In this document: positions 1 to 11,344 of the stretch, piece by piece
Numbering within the stretch: the stretch's first letter is position 1
Layout of the letters: the number at the start of each line of letters is the position of its first letter
NCBI GenBank assembly: GCA_030035585.1
Contig: CM057461.1
Coordinates: forward strand, 170,201,624 to 170,265,623
Direction: 5' to 3'
DNA: 64,000 nt
DNA from: Dugong dugon
Lineage: Eukaryota > Chordata > Mammalia > Sirenia > Dugongidae
The notes under the pieces: generated by a model
What the model saw: only the letters and a program-made list of their open reading frames with translations
Databases searched by the model: none
What the model was told of the DNA's origin: nothing
Translations under genes and position numbers: made by a program

Positions 1-440
1 TCCAGTAGAATGTGGAAATTATCAAACAATATCATTAATATCACACGAAAGTAAAATTTTGCTGAAGGTCATTCAAAAGCGGTTGCAGCAGTGCTTCGAC
101 AGGGAACTGATTTAGAAGAGGACTTGGAATGAGAGATATCGTTGCTAATGTCAGGTGGATCTTGGCTGAAAGCAGAGAATACCAGAAAGATGTTTACCTG
201 TGTTTTACTGGCTATGCAAAGGCATTCCACTTTTGTGGATCATGACACATTATGGATAACATTGCAAAGAATGGGAATTCCAGAACACTTAATTGTGCTC
301 ATACAGAACCTGTACATAGACCAAGAGGCAGTTGTTTGAATAGCACAAGGGATACTGCATGGTTTAAAATCAGGGAAGGTGTGTGTCAGGGTTTTATCCT
401 TTCATGATACTTATTCATCTGTATGCTGAGCAAATAATCC
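1..440 (+). mobile_element. RTE-type LINE fragment (reverse transcriptase part)
   Basis: This segment closely matches 30250-30700, the reverse-transcriptase part of the longer RTE copy in this window. It is truncated by the window edge on the left and ends near 440, before the YADD catalytic motif. Readable peptide pieces include a DVYLCF/CVLL...AMQRHSTF-like stretch corresponding to the region with the first catalytic aspartate. Stops and frame changes show it is dead. Confidence 0.85.
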
Positions 441-966
441 AAGTTTTTGTACAAGGTATAATTTAAGGTCTACAGAGCAATAGAGAAACAGCCTCTGTAC
501 TCCAGAATTTATGCTTACTTTCCCTCTTGAAAATACTCTGTTGGCTCCTAATCCCACCTGGGCCTAGTTCTTCTCAAACTTACCTCTGATCATTCCAACT
601 CACTCCTTCACGGGCCACTCTTCTCCATTCTTTCCCTTAATTGTTAGGGTTCCTCAAGTTTACGCCCTCCCTTATTTTTCTTCTCATCTAACATGCAATC
701 CTAGGCCATGTTTATCTCTGTACCAGGCCTCTACCTTAAACTTCTGATGCAGACATCCAGCTGGGTGCTGGATATGCCCCTGGGCTGACTGACAGACACC
801 TCAGACTCCATACACTTGACTCCATACATACATCACCTTGCCACTTGGAGGTGCTGCCATCCACCAAGATGCCCCAGTAAGAACCTCAGAAGTCATTCAT
901 CATCCTTCATATCCTATCATCCAGCAAGTCACATCAATTTTGTTTCCAAAATATTTCTTAAATTTT
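441..966. other. Unassigned sequence, possibly old L2-like
   Basis: This is a pyrimidine-rich stretch with no convincing gene. Its tone resembles L2, and the sequence beyond the downstream L1 (2190-2309) does look like L2 plus strand, so the two may be one old L2 split by the L1. The long reading frame that starts at 816 runs from this flank into the L1 and is accidental. Confidence 0.35.
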
Positions 967-974
967 TTTCCTCT

Positions 975-2173
975 CAACCTAGGTGCCCGTCAACAGACAA
1001 ATGGATAAATAAATTATGGCATATTCATACAATGGAATACGACACAATGATAAAGAACAATGATGAATCCATGAAACATCTTATAACATGGAGGAATCTG
1101 GAAGGTATTATGCTGAGTGAACTTAGTCAGTTGCAAAAGGACAAATATTGTATGAGACCACCATTACAAGAACTCAAGAAAAGGTTTAAACACAGAAGAC
1201 AACATTATTTGATGGTTACGAGGGTGGGGAGGGAGGGAGAGAGGTATTCACTAACTAGATAGTAGACAAGAATTATCTTAGGTGAAGGGAAGGACGGCAC
1301 ACACTACAGGGGAAGTCAGCACAACTGGACTAAACAAAAGCTAAGAAGTTTCCTGAACACAAACAAACACTTCAAGGGACACAGTAGCAGGGGCGGGGGT
1401 CTGGGGACCATGCTTTCAGGTGACATCTACGTCACTTGGCACAATAAAGTTTTTTAAGAGAATGTTCTGCATCCCACTTTGGTGAGTGGCGTCTGGGAAC
1501 TTAAAAGCTAGTGAGTGGCCATCTAAGATGCATAAATTTGTCCCAACCCACCTGGAATAAGGAGAATGAAGAAACTATGGACATATGGAGAGTATTAGCC
1601 CAAGAGACAGAAGGGGCCACATAAACTAGAGACTGCATCAGCCTGACACCAGAAGAACTAGATGGTGCCCGGCTACCACAATGACCACCCTGACAGGGAA
1701 CACAACAGAGAGTCCCTGACAGAGCAGGAGAAAAGTGGGGTGCAGAACTCAGATACTAGTAAAAAGATGAGACTTAATGGTTTGATTGAAACTGGAGGGA
1801 CCCTGGAAGACACAGCCCCCGGACTCTCTGTTAGACTAAAACTAAAACCATTCCCGAGACCACCTCTTCAGACAAAGATTAGACTGGACTCTGGGACATA
1901 AAATGATACTCAGGAAGAGTGTGCTTCTTAGCTCAAGTAGATACAGGAGACTAAATGGGCAGTTCCTGTCCAGAGGCAAGATGAGAAGTCAGAGAGGGTC
2001 AGAAACTGGTTGAATTGGACACAGGAAATCCGGGGTGGAAAGAAAGCGTGTGCTGTCAGTGTAGGGAGAGCAACTAGGGTCACAAAACGTGTATGTATAA
2101 ATTTTTGTATGAGAGACTAACTTGAATTGTAAACTTTCACTTAAAGCACAACAAATAAAAAAAAAAAAAAGTG
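975..2173 (+). mobile_element. L1 copy A, 5'-truncated (ORF2 C-terminus plus 3' UTR)
   Basis: The copy begins in the last part of ORF2: the peptide has a MEY.TMIKNN...MKHL...LEGIMLSELSQ stretch typical of an L1 ORF2 C-terminus, ending near 1260. It continues through about 900 bp of 3' UTR to a poly(A) tail at 2156-2170. TTTCCTCT occurs at 967-974 and again at 2174-2181, an 8-bp target-site duplication. The 3' UTR is close to that of copies B and F, so all three belong to one subfamily. Confidence 0.9.
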
Positions 2174-2189
2174 TTTCCTCTACCTCATC

Positions 2190-2309
2190 CCAAGTCCCAC
2201 TGCTCTGGTTGACCCCTATCCTTTATTGCCTGAACCATGATAAAGGGGAGTTTCTGCTCCCCACCTCTAATACCCACTCCTATCCATCCTCCACATAGAT
2301 ATCAGAGTG
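2190..2309 (+). repeat. L2 fragment
   Basis: The text around 2270-2309 (CACTCC.ATCCATCCTCCACA...CAGAGTGGTC) follows the L2 internal consensus. It is interrupted on the right by the hAT-like element that starts at 2318. Confidence 0.55.
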
Positions 2310-2317
2310 GTCCAGAC

Positions 2318-2602
2318 CAGCTCTGTCCTACAGAAATATAATACAAGTCACATGTGTAAGTTTAAATGTTCTTATAGCCTCATTAAAAAAAGTAAAATAA
2401 TAATATGGTGAGCTTAATTTTAGTAATATATTTATTTAATCCAAATAGTATCGTTTCAACGTGTAATTGATATTAAAAAGTACTGAGATATTTTACATTT
2501 TTTATTTTTAAGAATTCAAAATCCAGTATGTATTTTGCACTTATAACATATTTCAGTTCAGACTAGCCACGCGTCTAGTGGCCATTGTACGGGACAGCAC
2601 AG
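2318..2602. mobile_element. Non-autonomous hAT-like DNA transposon
   Basis: The ends are imperfect inverted repeats, CAGCTCTGTCC at the left and GGGACAGCACAG at the right. They are flanked by 8-bp duplications GTCCAGAC (2310-2317) and ATCTAGAC (2603-2610), with two mismatches. An 8-bp duplication and C.G..CTGTCC ends fit hAT-Charlie derived MER-type elements. The AT-rich interior has no reading frame. The exact family is not assigned. Confidence 0.6.
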
Positions 2603-2610
2603 ATCTAGAC

Positions 2611-3540
2611 AAGCTATCGTTTCCAAACTGGGTTTCTCAGAAGTACTTCAGTGGCTTCTGGGCATGGCAGGAGGGAGAGGGATGATGAAGTAGGAAGAAA
2701 TTTAAATACTTCAGAATTCAAGAAGTTTCACATTCATAAAAATATCTTATATAATCCCAAGGAAGAAAAATTTTAAACAGACATTTCTAGCTCAGACCAA
2801 GGCAGAGTCTTTTTCACTAAAAATATACCCAAAATAGAACAGGTTCCAATGGTTGTGTTAAAAAAAAAAAAAGTGAGTATCAATGGAACTAAGCTAGAGG
2901 AGAATTTTGAAGTGACAAGATGGCCTTTGGCAATTCCCTTTTGTCATGCACTCAAGAGCACCAAATTTCAGAATGCAAGAAAAATGTAGGGGTGTTAAGA
3001 GGGGGGAAAAGCTCTCAAAACTAAAACTACTATATTAAAGCTGCTGAAGAAACCAGTAGTAACAATGTTAACAGCTCTTTCACCTTTTAAAAGCATTCAT
3101 TTACTCTTCATTCTAAAATAGCCTAAGAAGTCAGGTTAAGGTTTAAAAATTCCAAAGACACTTTCTAGAAAGGTCTGTTGGCTTAAAAGTGGTAAGGGAG
3201 TTACTCAAGGATAAAAGGGGTCTCTTTGGGGTAAATTTGACCTAATCAAGCATCAAAAGAGAGGAGGAAAACTATCCCACTTTGCCTCCTACTGATCTTA
3301 ATACAACCATACTCAGTTATCTGCATTGCATTCACCTGATGAAGGCCCACTGGGGAAATAACTTGCAGGCAGCAGGCCTTGTCTGGACATCTATCTTCAT
3401 CATTATTTGGCATGGTGGAAGGTGGGGTAGTGTCCTAGGTCTTGTCTTGGATGAGTATTATGCTTTATAAATTATATATATATCACAGACATTCTTTGGT
3501 ATATATATCAAATAAAAATACTTATTTTTAAAAGGTAACA
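2611..3540. other. Unique-looking AT-rich sequence, no gene seen
   Basis: I see no transposon ends, RNA gene or exon-like frame. There is a short A-run at 2861-2872 and a small TA-rich patch at 3471-3482. The open frame at 3282-3470 is short and unsupported. Confidence 0.4.
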
Positions 3541-3544
3541 AAAA

Positions 3545-4115
3545 TCCTAATTGGAATACTCTGCTTCATGCAGGCAAGGAATCTAACCCTAGCTGATTTA
3601 AAGAGAAAAGGAATTTATTAATAGGATATTGGGTGGCTCACAGAATAATCAGAAGGGCCACCCATTAGTTTACTAGCAGATCTGAATCTTTTGGGTTGCT
3701 TAGCCAAGAACTCAGTAGAAGAGCTAATCCTGTGTAGACACCACTGAACACAGACACTACAGCTTACATCGTCAAAGCCACCAATAAAGACACTGATGCT
3801 AACACTAGAACCTTGTGGCTGCTGGCCCCGGAAACTCCACAGAGTGATGGCTGCTGCCACCAGGTGTCCTCGTGACTCCCCCTTCTTTGGGCCTCTAGCT
3901 CCTGTTTCCAACTGTTGATGGGTAAGTCTGATTGGTGGAGCCCAAGTCATGTGCCTGTGCCCTACCTGCAAAGAAGGCTGGGAAAGTGTTTGGCTTCTAA
4001 TGTAGAAAGCAGGCTCTGCCCCACTCAAGGCTCATAAGGTAATGAGTCCCCCAAACATATAGACTTCACATGGTAAGTGTCAAAAAAAAAAAAAACCTGA
4101 CAAATGTCCACTACA
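3545..4115 (+). repeat. Old unclassified interspersed repeat (family X), copy 1
   Basis: The sequence resembles 11345-11910, 16600-17030 and 33850-34290 in overall order. A G.AATTTATT start region is followed by a GGCTGCTG/CCACC middle, a block resembling GATTGGTGGAGCCCAAGTCATGTG, and an end near 4115. The copies are highly diverged, so this is an ancient mammalian repeat. I cannot name the family with certainty. The minus-strand frame at 3618-4028 lies inside it and is accidental. Confidence 0.5.
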
Positions 4116-4433
4116 ATTCACTGTCTAGCTGTTCAACATCAACATACATCCTTCTGCTTAAAAATAAAAAATAAAATCACTGCCTAATACACTGTCACAG
4201 TCACTTATATAATCAATAAAGTGTTCACCTGTCCTCACAATGGGGATGGAGCAACCAGCTACAAGTGCAGGATCTCTGGGTATCACTTCTTATACAGGTC
4301 TATCATGACTTCTCCTGATATTCTGCAACCTCTGGATGAAAGTGTTAAGTTAACTCCCAGCAATTCATTCTATAAAAATTGTTGGGGAAAGAGAAAAGAA
4401 GGAAGAAGAAAATTAGTTAAACTATAAAAATAC
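4116..4433. other. Unassigned sequence, no gene seen
   Basis: This short AT-rich stretch between an old repeat and L1 copy B has nothing recognisable apart from A-rich runs. Confidence 0.35.
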
Positions 4434-4441
4434 ATGTTTAA

Positions 4442-7400
4442 AAACTACTGGGTTATAGAAGAAATTAAGGATGGAATAAAGAAATTCATAGAATCAAGCA
4501 AGAATGAAAACACATGCTACCAGAACCTTTGGGACACAGCCAAAGCAGTGCTCAGAGGTCAGTTTATAGCAATAAATGTACACATCCAAAAAGAAGAAAG
4601 GGACAAAATTAAAATATTAACCCTACAACTTGAATGCAGGGATGGTTCAACATTAGACAAACAATCCATGTAATCTATCACATATATAAAACAAAAGACA
4701 AGAAGCACATGATCTTATCAATTGATGCAGAAAAGGCATTTGACAAAGTCCAACACCCATTCATGATAAAAACTCTCAGCAATATAGGAATAGAAGGGAA
4801 ATTCCTCCACATAATTAAGGGCATCTGTACAAAGCCAACAGCCAACATCATCCTAAATGGAGAGAGTCTGAAAACATTCCCTTTGAGAACGGGAACCAGA
4901 CAAGGATGCCCTTTATCACCACTGTTATTCAGCATTGTGCTGGAGGTCCTAGCCAGAGCAATTAGGCTAGAAAAAGAAATAAAGGGCATCCAAATTGGTG
5001 GGGAAGAAGTCAAAGTATCTCTATTTGCAGATGATATGATTTTATACACAGAAAACCCCAAAGAATCCATAAGAAAACTACTGGAACTAATAGAAGATCT
5101 CAGCAAAGTATCAGGATACAAGATAAACGTAAAAAAATCAGTTGGATTCCTTTACACCAACAAAGAAAACGTCAAAGAGCAAATCAGCAATTCAATACCA
5201 TTTACAATAGCCCCCAAGAAGATAAAATACTTAGGAATAAGTCTAACCAGAGACGTAAAAACCTATACAATGAAAACTGCAAGATACTACTGCAAGAAAC
5301 AAAAAGAGATCTGCATGAGTGGAAAAACATATCTTGCTTATGGACAGGAAGATTCAACATTGTAAAAATGTCATTTCTACCCAAAGCTATCTACAGATAC
5401 AATACAATCCCAATCCAAATTCCACTGGCATTTTTTAATGAGATGGAGAAACAAATCACCAACTTCATATGGAAAGGGAAGAGGCCCTGAATAAGTAGAG
5501 CATTACTCAAGAAGAAGAACAAAGTGGAAGACATCACACTACCTGATTTTAGAACCTATTATACCACACAGTAGTCAAAACAGCCTGTACTGGTACAACA
5601 ACAGATACATAGACCAATGGAACAGAATTGAGAATCCAGACATAAATTCATCCATCTATGAGCAGGTGATATTTGACAAAGGCCCAAAGTCCGTTAATTG
5701 GTGAAAAGACAGTCTCTTTAACAAACAGTGCTGGCATAACTGAATATCCATCTGCAAAAACTGAAACAAGACCCATAACTCACACCATGCACAAAAACTA
5801 ACTCAAAATGGATCAAGACTTAAATATAAAATCAAAAACAATAAAGATCATGGAAGAAAAAATAGGGACAATGCTAGGAACCCTAATACATGGCATAAAC
5901 ACAATACGAACCATAAGTAACAATGCACAAGCACCAGAAGAGAGACTAGATAACTGGGAGCTCCTAAAAATCAAACACTTATGCTCATCAAAAGACCTCA
6001 CCAAAAGAATAAAAGGCAACCTATGGGCTGGGAAAAAATTTTTGGCTGTGACAAATCTGATCAGCGTCTAATCTCTAAAATCTGCAATATACTGCAAAAC
6101 TTCAATAACAAAAAAGACAAATAACCCAATTAAAAAATGGGCAAAGGATACGAACAGGCACTTCACCAAAGAAGATATTCAGGTGGCTAACAGACACATG
6201 AAGAAAAGCTCACGATCATTGGCCATTAGAGAAATGCAGATCAAAACTACAATGAGATATCATCTCACCCCAACAAGGCTAGCATTAATCCAAAAAACAC
6301 AAAATAATAAATGCTGGAGACATTGTGGAGAGACTGGAACACTTTTACACTGTTGGTGGGAATGTAAAATACTACAACCACTTTGGAAATCGATTTGGTG
6401 CTTCCTTAAAAAGCTAGAAATAGAAGTACCATAGGATCCAGCTATCCCACTCCTTGGAATATATCCTAGAGAAATAAGAGCTGTCACACGAATAGATATA
6501 TGCACACCCATGTTCTTTGCAGCACTGTTCACAATAGCAAAAAGATGGAAACAACCTAGGTGCCCATCAACAGACTAATGGATAAACAAATTATGGTATA
6601 TCCACAAAATGGAATACTACGCAATGATCAAGAATAACAATGAAGCCGTGAAACATCTTAGAGCACGGAGGAATCTGGAGGGCATTATGCTGAGTGAATT
6701 TAGTCAGTCACAGAAGGACAAAAATATTGTATAACACCACTATTATAAGAACGCAAGGAAAGGTTTAAACACAGAAGAAAACATCCTTTGATGGTTACGA
6801 GGGTGTGGAGGGAGGGGGAGGGATATTTACTAACTAGATAGTTGATAAGAATTATCTTAGGTGAAGGGAAGGACAGCACTCACTACAGGGGAAGTCAGCA
6901 CAACTGGACTAAACCACAACTAAGAAGTTTCCTGAATACAATCAAACACTTTGAGAGACAGAGTAGCAGGGGTAGGGATCTGGGGACCATGCTTTCAGAG
7001 TACATCTAGGTCAATTGGCATAACAAAGTTTATTAAGAAAATGTTCTGCATCCTACTTTAGGGAGTGGCGTCTGGGGTCTTAAAAGCTTGCAAGTGGCCA
7101 TCTAAGATGCATCAATTGGTCCCAACCACCTGGAGTAAAGGAGAATGTAGAACACCAAGGATACAAGGAAAGTATTAGCCCAAAGGACAGAAAGGGCCAC
7201 ATAAACCAGAGACTTCATCAGCCTGAGACCAGAAGAACTAGATGGTGCCTGGCTACTGCCAATGACCGCCCTGACAGGGAACACAACAGAGAGTCCTGGA
7301 TGGAGCAGGAGAAAGGTGGGGTGCAGAACTCAAATTCTAGTAAGAAGACCAGACTTAATGGTCTGACTGAGACTGGAGGAACCCTGGAAAGCACAGCCCC

Positions 7401-7743
7401 CAGATTCTCTATCAGCCCAGAACTAAAGCAATTTCCAAGGCCAACTCTTCAGACAAAGATTGGACTGGACTGTGGGACATAAAGTGATACTCATGAGGAG
7501 TGTGCCTCTTAGCTCAAGTAGATACAAGAGACTAAATGGGCAGCTTCTGTCCAGAGGTGAGATGGGAAGGCAGAGAGGGTTAGGAACTGGTTGAATGGAC
7601 ACGGGAAATCAGGGGTGGAAAGGAAGAGTGTGCTGTCACAGTATGGGGAGAGCAATTAGGGTCACATAACAATGTATGTATAAATTTTTTATGGGAGACT
7701 AACTTGAAATGTAAACTTCATTTAAACTACAACAATAAAAAAA

Positions 7744-7806
<63 letters not shown>
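4442..7806 (+). mobile_element. L1 copy B, 5'-truncated with internal deletion
   Basis: The copy begins in the ORF2 region between endonuclease and reverse transcriptase. It contains the RT core, the C-terminal part, about 1 kb of 3' UTR and an A-rich tail that runs into an AT microsatellite. ATGTTTAA at 4434-4441 and 7807-7814 forms the target-site duplication. Compared with full-length copy F, about 740 bp are missing at the junction near 4633 (F positions about 23475-24214). Scattered stops and frameshifts make it inactive. Confidence 0.92.
4634..5365 (+). pseudogene. L1 ORF2 reverse transcriptase core (remnant in copy B)
   Basis: A 243-codon open stretch preserves the RT fingers and palm. 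[11 protein letters not shown] lies at about residues 29-39 with the first catalytic Asp, RQGCPLSP at 89-96 and the catalytic FADD at 131-134, followed by MILYTENP. In an intact L1 this enzyme copies L1 RNA at a nicked genomic site. Here the start methionine is a by-product of the upstream deletion, there is no endonuclease domain, and the frame breaks after 5365 with the C-terminal part continuing in other frames (5808-6434). It is the best-preserved RT block in the window but cannot encode a working ORF2p. Confidence 0.9.

Positions 7807-7808
<2 letters not shown>
7750..7808. repeat. (AT)n microsatellite, about 29 units
   Basis: An uninterrupted alternating AT run directly follows the AATAAAAAAAATATTTT tail of L1 copy B and lies inside its target-site duplication, so it grew from the A-rich tail. 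It is likely length-polymorphic. Confidence 0.95.
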
Positions 7809-7811
<3 letters not shown>

Positions 7812-7814
7812 TAA

Positions 7815-10032
7815 CCCAGTCAAAAAGAAAATATAAGTAGATTCTCTAGTCTTCATTTCTCTAGCTGATCATGAGTCAATAGCTGGTATTTATGAATCGA
7901 AGCTTCCCCCCAAAAAAAGTCCCTTTGCCTTTAGCCAAAACCTCAGTTAGGGATTCCTTACCTCATGAGGTGACCCAGAGTTTTACTCCTAAGGAATCTG
8001 AATTGTTATTGTATAGGATCATTGAGACATCTTTGAATTTTTATCAGTTGGCACCCATCCTCCTCCCTATCTTCCTGTGTAGCAGCTATCCTATGTCCCC
8101 TTCAGTGTGAGGGTCAATCAATCTAGCAACACCATAGCCCCCTTTTTCGCATTTTCACCCAATGGCATGAGGTAGTAACTGGAGTCTCCAGAGTGAGGGT
8201 ATGTTTATGAGCATGTACACAGGACACACAAATTCTCTCACTCTGGGCCCTTTCTGAGACGTCTAATCATACCCTACCTTGGGGTCTCCAATCTCCTATG
8301 CTTGTTCCTACCAAGTTTCTGCCCAACCTGCCAAACCATTAGTCCTCCCCATGAACTGGAATATATGCTTATCTCAGGCTCTCACCTTCCAAAGTGGTCA
8401 ATGAGAGGTAGTAAACTAAAGGGAAGATGTATAGACCAGAGCATCACCTCAAATAGGAGGAGAGCCACAAAGCAGCTGCACTGCCCTTGCCACAGCTCCA
8501 TGTCGACTGCACTGTTGATACCCCACACGTGATGCTATTCAAGAAGCCCTAACCGAGTCAATAGTTGTTCAATATTAATATTCATGACATTCAGATTTCA
8601 AACAAGCATGAGTTGAAGTGATTATTTTGTTGGAGGCATAGGGCAAGTATAGACCCTTCTCAATGGAGTGGGAGCGCCTCAGAAAATAACAAACATTCCT
8701 ACTATTAATCATTCAGAAAAGAAGCCCATCCTCTGGCTGGAAGGGTGGCTTTCTGTTTCCAAATCTAACCCATTTTCTATTACACTGCATTGCCTCTCAA
8801 AATATCCCCCCAGACAAGGGGAAAATGTAGCCAGTCCTCAAAAGACATGTTGGGCCATATTCAAGTGTCACATAATTATGCACTGAAAAAATATTTAGCT
8901 GCGCTTTTCTTCTTATGTTTACAGATTATTTCAATTTTAGAAAAGAGAATCCTTTTTGTTTCATTACTCCAGAATCAGGAAGACTTTACTATCCTTCTCC
9001 TTCGTAAATTTTTTTCTTTACTAACAAATTTGTCTCTCATGCTGTTTCTCTGACAATCAATTCATTGATCTTCACTATTCTACTCCAGGAATATTTGAAA
9101 TGCAAATAAGGTCACAGGTCTCTTTTCCATTAAAAAAGGTAGCTCAGAAACAGTAAGATAATGCAGTTCTATAAATCCTCCATCCTTCTAATATGTGTAC
9201 ATACCAATCTTTCTTTTTCTTTCTTTATTTTTGTTCTCGTTGTCAAAGCAGAAAAATAGATGTTAGCAAAAGCATATGCTAGTTAACACATACGCTAGTT
9301 CTCCCAAAACACAGGAAATCACTAAACTGGAAGACTTTTATTCACTTGACTAAAACACCTCTATTTCTTAGACACTAAACATCAGCAGACTTAGCAAAGC
9401 TCTTTGTATCTGTCATCGACTCATGCATCATTCATGTAAAAGGTGACCTGGGTCCCATTAGTTGACTAGCTGATCTGAATCTTTTGGGTTACTCAGATAA
9501 GTCATTTCTAGTGGTCCTCCTTTTAAAATTAATGGAAGAGAACAGAATGCGTCCTACTTAAAAGAATATCCTGCTGGGAATTTCTCACTAAAGTAAAGGC
9601 TAATTCTTTTCTATATTTCCCCTTTCTTTTCCACCCTTATTTTTTGCTTTCATTCCAAAGGACTGTATTTCTGAATTTATTTCAGATCCAGGAGTCAGGA
9701 AGATCAATGTCAAGGCCCCAGCTGGGACTCAACATACATGAATTTGAATTAGTCACTGCCCTCTGGTACAAAGCCTCCTTCTCTCAAAGTGCTCTTTTTG
9801 CTCAAAGCCTTTGTTTAAGCCCCATGAGAACAATGACCCAGTCACTCTTTGGAAGCCCTGTTGATCAGAGCCTCATAGATAGTCAAGGCTTTCCCTATAA
9901 CACCCTACAGATAGGAGTAATTGCTCATTTCCTTATTTTCCATGCAATTATGACTAACCTCAAGCGGGGTCACAGCATTCTTTAAAAAATGTGTCTTGGG
10001 AGATTTAAATAAATGGTTACTGTCCTGTTTAA
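7815..10032. other. Long unassigned interval, no gene seen
   Basis: I see no exon with supported splice sites, no RNA gene and no recent transposon ends. A block at 9455-9502 is nearly identical to 3658-3705 (see findings), so part of this is probably old repeat. Open frames at 7892, 8302, 8668, 8790 and 9644 are short and have no recognisable domain. Confidence 0.4.
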
Positions 10033-10233
10033 AAATCCTTCAACGGTACTCAATTCAGAGTCCAAATCCTGAAGCTTAACCTATAAAGTTACTTGTGGTT
10101 GCCCCTGCTTACCTTTCCTCCTTCATCTTCCACCTTTCCCACAGGTGCATTTTATTTCCACCAACCTGAGCTGCTGGCATTTCCCATGCTTTTTTTGCAT
10201 ATGTGATATCCTCTGCCTGGGATGCCCTCACCC
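10033..10233 (+). repeat. L2 fragment, left part
   Basis: The wording (AAATCCTTCAACGGTACTC, GTTGCCCCTGCTTACCTTTCC, CTCTGCCTGGGATGCCCTCAC) follows the L2 plus-strand internal consensus. It is broken by the foldback element at 10234 and resumes at about 10607. Confidence 0.75.
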
Positions 10234-10606
10234 CAGGGGCAGATTACCCAATAGGCAAGGTAAGCATGGAGCTTACCTTGCTTAGCAGATCTTCTGTAGG
10301 GAAGAATTTCACATTTTTTCACCACATCAAAGACATTGCTTCTAGGTATGGTTGGCATCTGTCTCTCTCCCAACCCTACAGCCCCTTCCTATAGAATCAA
10401 AGCCTCTTTTCAAATTTACAGTCTCTGACAGGGGTGGATGACCCAGTAAGCAAGGTAAGCACGGGCTTACTTGTGCTTACTTACTCTGTAGTGAACGATT
10501 TCACATGAGTTTCACCACGTCAAAGAAATTGTTCACTACAGATGATCTGGTAAGCAAGGTAAGCACCATGTTTACCTTGCCTGTTGGATAATCCACCCTT
10601 GCCTCA
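10234..10606. mobile_element. Foldback (palindromic) DNA element inside an L2
   Basis: The left end GGGGCAGATTACCCAATAGG and the right end, read on the minus strand as AAGGGTGGATTATCCAACAG, are inverted repeats. The interior has a short palindrome GCAAGGTAAGC-ATGGA-GCTTACCTTGC at 10257-10283, with related versions near 10452-10480 and 10552-10580. CTGTAGTGAAC at about 10486-10496 is inverted as GTTCACTACAG near 10529-10539. A second copy of the left end occurs near 10427, so the element looks like a tandem or self-nested pair. No reading frame is present. Confidence 0.6.
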
Positions 10607-10700
10607 TCCCCACCTTCATCTAACTAACTGACTCTTACTCATTCACCAATATCTGTTCAAATCTTTTTCCTGGGAACCCTTCTAAACCCCTACTCTAATC
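10607..10700 (+). repeat. L2 fragment, right part
   Basis: The L2 resumes after the insertion: CTCATCCCCACCTTCATCT, TCTGTTCAAATCTTTTTCCT and GGGAACCCTTCTAAACCCC fit the L2 region just after the left part. Confidence 0.6.
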
Positions 10701-11344
10701 TAGATATCCTTGCTCTTTGCCTTCAACTGCCTTGTGCCTACCTCTAAAACAGTACTTAACCACACTATAGTGCATTAATCACTAGTTCATTTACCTGTCA
10801 ATTACTAGTTCAGAGCTTCTTGTTTAACTCATCAGTAAAAGCGTTTAACTTTTTGCCAATCAGTCTAAATGTTAAATAAATGGCCACTGGGACCACCTAG
10901 CATCTAAAACGAGGTTGACCAACCTGAGCAAGGATTGATGTTGTATTTATCAGTATCCTCACTAACAAAAATTTAAAAACTCACTAGGGGATTTATCGTA
11001 TGGTGTGAACTTAAAAAGAATTTATATTATTCAACCAAATTATTTATATGTAAAAGTAATTTCAATGTGTTTCTATTTTTAGAGGAAAACATATCCTACA
11101 TGCTTTCTTTAAAGTATATTTGAAGCTCCGAGAAGCTGCTTCTAGCTGCTAACTTATGTTTCAGCCACCTCAACCCAAAAGCAAAACCACCACCCTTCTA
11201 AGGAATTACTCCAGAGTCCTGTGTTTCATGCTGCAATGTTTGCCTTATGTCTCCTGATGTAGTTTTTGCTTTTATTTCAGCCACCTCTATAATTGTAACC
11301 TTTTTCCAACTCTTCACTGGTTTTCTGCTCACTTTCTCTATTAG
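10701..11344. other. Unassigned sequence, no gene seen
   Basis: L2 may continue weakly to about 10790. The rest is AT-rich unique-looking sequence without supported features. Confidence 0.35.

Noticed and set aside
816-1262. 148-codon open frame, plus strand
   Set aside because: Its 3' two-fifths are the C-terminus of an L1 ORF2 and the first part is unrelated flank; the target duplication at 967-974 falls inside it, so it is an accidental fusion.
3618-4028. 136-codon open frame, minus strand
   Set aside because: It lies wholly inside an old interspersed repeat and has no protein-like pattern.
7750-7808. CRISPR-like or centromere-like array
   Set aside because: It is a plain dinucleotide run; there are no spaced direct repeats anywhere in the window and the DNA is mammalian.
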